Source of the DNA: Seriola aureovittata
Taxonomy: Eukaryota > Chordata > Actinopteri > Carangiformes > Carangidae
DNA length: 64,000 nucleotides
Direction: 5' to 3'
NCBI RefSeq assembly: GCF_021018895.1
Contig: NC_079380.1
Location: 3,572,236 to 3,636,235 of the forward strand
The notes beneath the pieces were generated by a model. It saw only the letters and a list, made by a program, of their open reading frames with translations. It ran no database searches and was not told the origin of the DNA. Position 1 is the first letter of the stretch, and each line of letters opens with the position of its first letter. Of the stretch, positions 62,447-64,000 are shown piece after piece. The translations under genes were made by a program, and so were the position numbers.

Positions 62447-62686
62447 GTGTGGGAAAAACCGGAGGACCCGGAGGAAAACCCACGCCAGGACAGGGAGGAA
62501 CTGGGTCCAGTGGTGGTCCTGGCTTCAGTAACGAGGTCAGAACCACCAGTGAGCCCAGTTCCCCCCTGTGTGGCACATTATAAACTAATGATAGGAGACA
62601 GGCCAGGGCTGTTGACCAGCATTAGCCTGTCCTGTTGACACAGGCAGTGAGGCAACAGTGCTAGCCGCTGCACCACCGTGCCACCT
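62447..62686 (+). repeat. dispersed repeat F ('gaggaaaacccacgcc .. gctgcaccaccgtgcca')
   Basis: Starts GGGAAAAACCGGAGGACCCGGAGGAAAACCCACGCC and ends GGCAACAGTGCTAGCCGCTGCACCACCGTGCCACC, both hallmark ends of an abundant fish repeat. The middle is decayed. It abuts the stop codon of the neighbouring minus-strand ORF. Confidence 0.75.
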
Positions 62687-62694
62687 TCAGAAGT

Positions 62695-63489
62695 TTATAA
62701 TAAGACTATGGCCAAGACGGACCACAAGCCACAAATAGCGATGACGCTCATGACGGGCCAGAAGTTTTCTCTCCATGCAGATGTCTTCCTCTTGCTTGCA
62801 GACACAGTCAAGTGCTTAGAGATGTTTGCTTGTAAAGACTTGATGATGACCGCTTCCACACATGGCTGCTCTGACAGGATTACAAACTTGAGTGAGCTCT
62901 TCCCGCCAAGCTTCTTGGTGAGATCTTTGATGACGGCCCTGCAGATCTGCTTGATGTCTTTGTCGCTGGGGCAGAAACCGTCACTCACAGTGAATCCTTG
63001 CAGCGTTTGGTCCACCAGCTGTTTGGTGTAGGTGGCCAGTTGCTCCTCCGTGCAGATGTCGAGAACACGGCACTTAGTCAGCAGTCTCACGGTCAGCAGG
63101 GTGACAAACAGCTTGGTCTTGTCGATGGCTTCGAAGCCGGAGGAAGGAGAGTCAGCAGAGTTGGTGTTCTTCTCTGGTGTCTTTATGGAGATCTTCTTGT
63201 CCTCTTGGGTGAGGTATATGGTCTCTATATCATCTTCTGGGAGTCTTGGCTCTGCCGGGGCTTCACAGCTGGAGGCGGGAGAATCAAACTCTCCTCTTGG
63301 TAACTCCAGGATGATCGTAGAGGCGCTTGGCTGGACAAGAATCCGTCTTACACCATGGGGGAAGGGAGTGAATCCGCCAGAGGCTTGGAACATAGCAGAC
63401 ACATTGGGACTCAGGGACCTGGTGTCAGGGTGAAGGTCAGCAGCTCCAAGAACAGGAGCGGCCGAGCCTTCAGGTGAATTGTTTTCCAT
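62695..63489 (-). CDS. intronless gene for an unrecognised tail-anchored-like protein, 264 aa
   Basis: From ATG 63489 (a GTG precedes it in frame) an uninterrupted 264-codon frame runs to TAA at 62695. The first ~120 residues are Pro/Ser/acid-rich and probably disordered. Residues ~125-225 look folded and helical (KLFVTLLTVRLLTKC, EEQLATYTKQLVDQTL, KDIKQICRAVIKDLTKKLGG). Basic KRKTSAWRE then precedes a final 20-residue hydrophobic stretch (WPVMSVIAIC..LAIVLL) at the very C terminus. That is the layout of a tail-anchored membrane protein of the ER or outer mitochondrial membrane. No signal peptide is seen. I do not recognise the family. It may be nested in intron 1 of the plus-strand C16orf89-like gene and may be a retrocopy, though no poly(A) remnant is visible because repeat F begins about 10 bases after the stop. 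The open frame is far longer than chance for this AT-rich region. Confidence 0.65.
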   Translation of the reverse strand: MENNSPEGSAAPVLGAADLHPDTRSLSPNVSAMFQASGGFTPFPHGVRRILVQPSASTIILELPRGEFDSPASSCEAPAEPRLPEDDIETIYLTQEDKKISIKTPEKNTNSADSPSSGFEAIDKTKLFVTLLTVRLLTKCRVLDICTEEQLATYTKQLVDQTLQGFTVSDGFCPSDKDIKQICRAVIKDLTKKLGGKSSLKFVILSEQPCVEAVIIKSLQANISKHLTVSASKRKTSAWRENFWPVMSVIAICGLWSVLAIVLL

Positions 63490-63492
63490 CAC

Positions 63493-64000
63493 AGAAACAA
63501 ATGAGTGTCTTGAAACTGGGAGCTCAGATAGAGGTGTGTGTCTCTGGTGAGGTCTTCAGTACAATGATCAACAATCAGGAAAACTGTAAGTTTACTTCAC
63601 ACACATGTGCCTTTGAAGTACAGCTGATCAAAGGCAAATTGAACGAGCAATCTAGAATCTGACGTGGCTACTTCACAGCTGCAACGTCCTCACGCACACG
63701 TGCGTGCGTACACATATCGCAGCAATCATAGACACGCTCGTAGGCACGTACGCTTGCGACTCTCAGCGCTGTTTTCGTCATTTATGTAATTTAGTTTGAA
63801 TGTTAATGTTGGATATATATGTATGATTTTCCATCAGGTAGTCACTATAATAATAATGATGTGATTATATCGGGCCGACACTATTTTAGCATTATATACA
63901 CTCAAATGATGCGCTGGCAACAAGCGGCGGCAGGTCTGCTTAACGCTTAGTTTTTTTTTTTGCAATATATTTGTATTTATTAGTATATTTTTTTTCGAGT
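63493..64000. other. right edge of the window, no gene recognised
   Basis: Upstream side of the nested minus-strand ORF. It includes CGTACG/ACGTGCG-rich tandem-like sequence at 63690-63760 and AT-rich sequence after that. No promoter motif is clear. Confidence 0.5.

Overview
The window looks like nuclear DNA of a bony fish, most likely a teleost. It carries split vertebrate genes with GT-AG introns. It also carries long CA/TG, CT and AT microsatellites, tRNA-derived SINEs, LINE tails, Tc1 and hAT-like remnants, and several dispersed repeat families I know from ray-finned fish genomes. Nothing suggests bacterial, plasmid or viral sequence. There is no CRISPR array and no operon.

Layout. (1) 1-5.5 kb: repeat-rich flank that probably includes the long 3' UTR of rab40c. 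(2) 5.5-25.4 kb, minus strand: complete coding part of rab40c (6 coding exons, 279 aa), with a GC-box/CCAAT promoter near 26.7 kb. (3) 26.8-32.4 kb: gene-poor, with a lone THAP zinc-finger exon and a dead Tc1-like element. (4) 32.5-46.1 kb, minus strand: pigq (13 coding exons, 605 aa) with a probable non-coding first exon near 47.0 kb. (5) 48.8-53.0 kb, plus strand: eef2kmt (FAM86 family, 8 coding exons). (6) 53.4-58.9 kb, minus strand: alg1 (13 coding exons, 494 aa), tail to tail with eef2kmt. (7) From 60.6 kb, plus strand: the first coding exon of a secreted protein that fits C16orf89 by sequence feel and position. The remaining exons were not found and probably lie beyond the window. (8) Inside or beside that gene, minus strand 62.7-63.5 kb: an intronless 264-codon ORF for an unrecognised protein with a hydrophobic C-terminal tail.

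How the genes relate. pigq and alg1 both act on the cytosolic face of the ER in glycolipid assembly: pigq in the first step of GPI-anchor synthesis, alg1 in the first mannosylation of the N-glycan lipid precursor. eef2kmt methylates translation elongation factor 2. rab40c is an atypical Rab GTPase that serves as a Cullin-5 ubiquitin-ligase adaptor. These are housekeeping genes linked by position rather than one pathway. From memory, pigq-rab40c and eef2kmt-alg1-C16orf89 are two separate neighbour groups on human 16p13.3. Here they are adjoined with their internal orders kept.

Exon borders were derived by hand from reading frame, splice-site motifs and similarity to family members. Phases close across every junction of the four multi-exon genes. 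UTR ends, promoters and repeat borders are approximate. I found no clearly new multi-gene system. The items most worth checking are the nested tail-anchored ORF, the palindromic shared poly(A) signal of eef2kmt/alg1, the lone THAP exon, a GC-AG intron in pigq, and a MITE end sitting almost on a rab40c splice donor.
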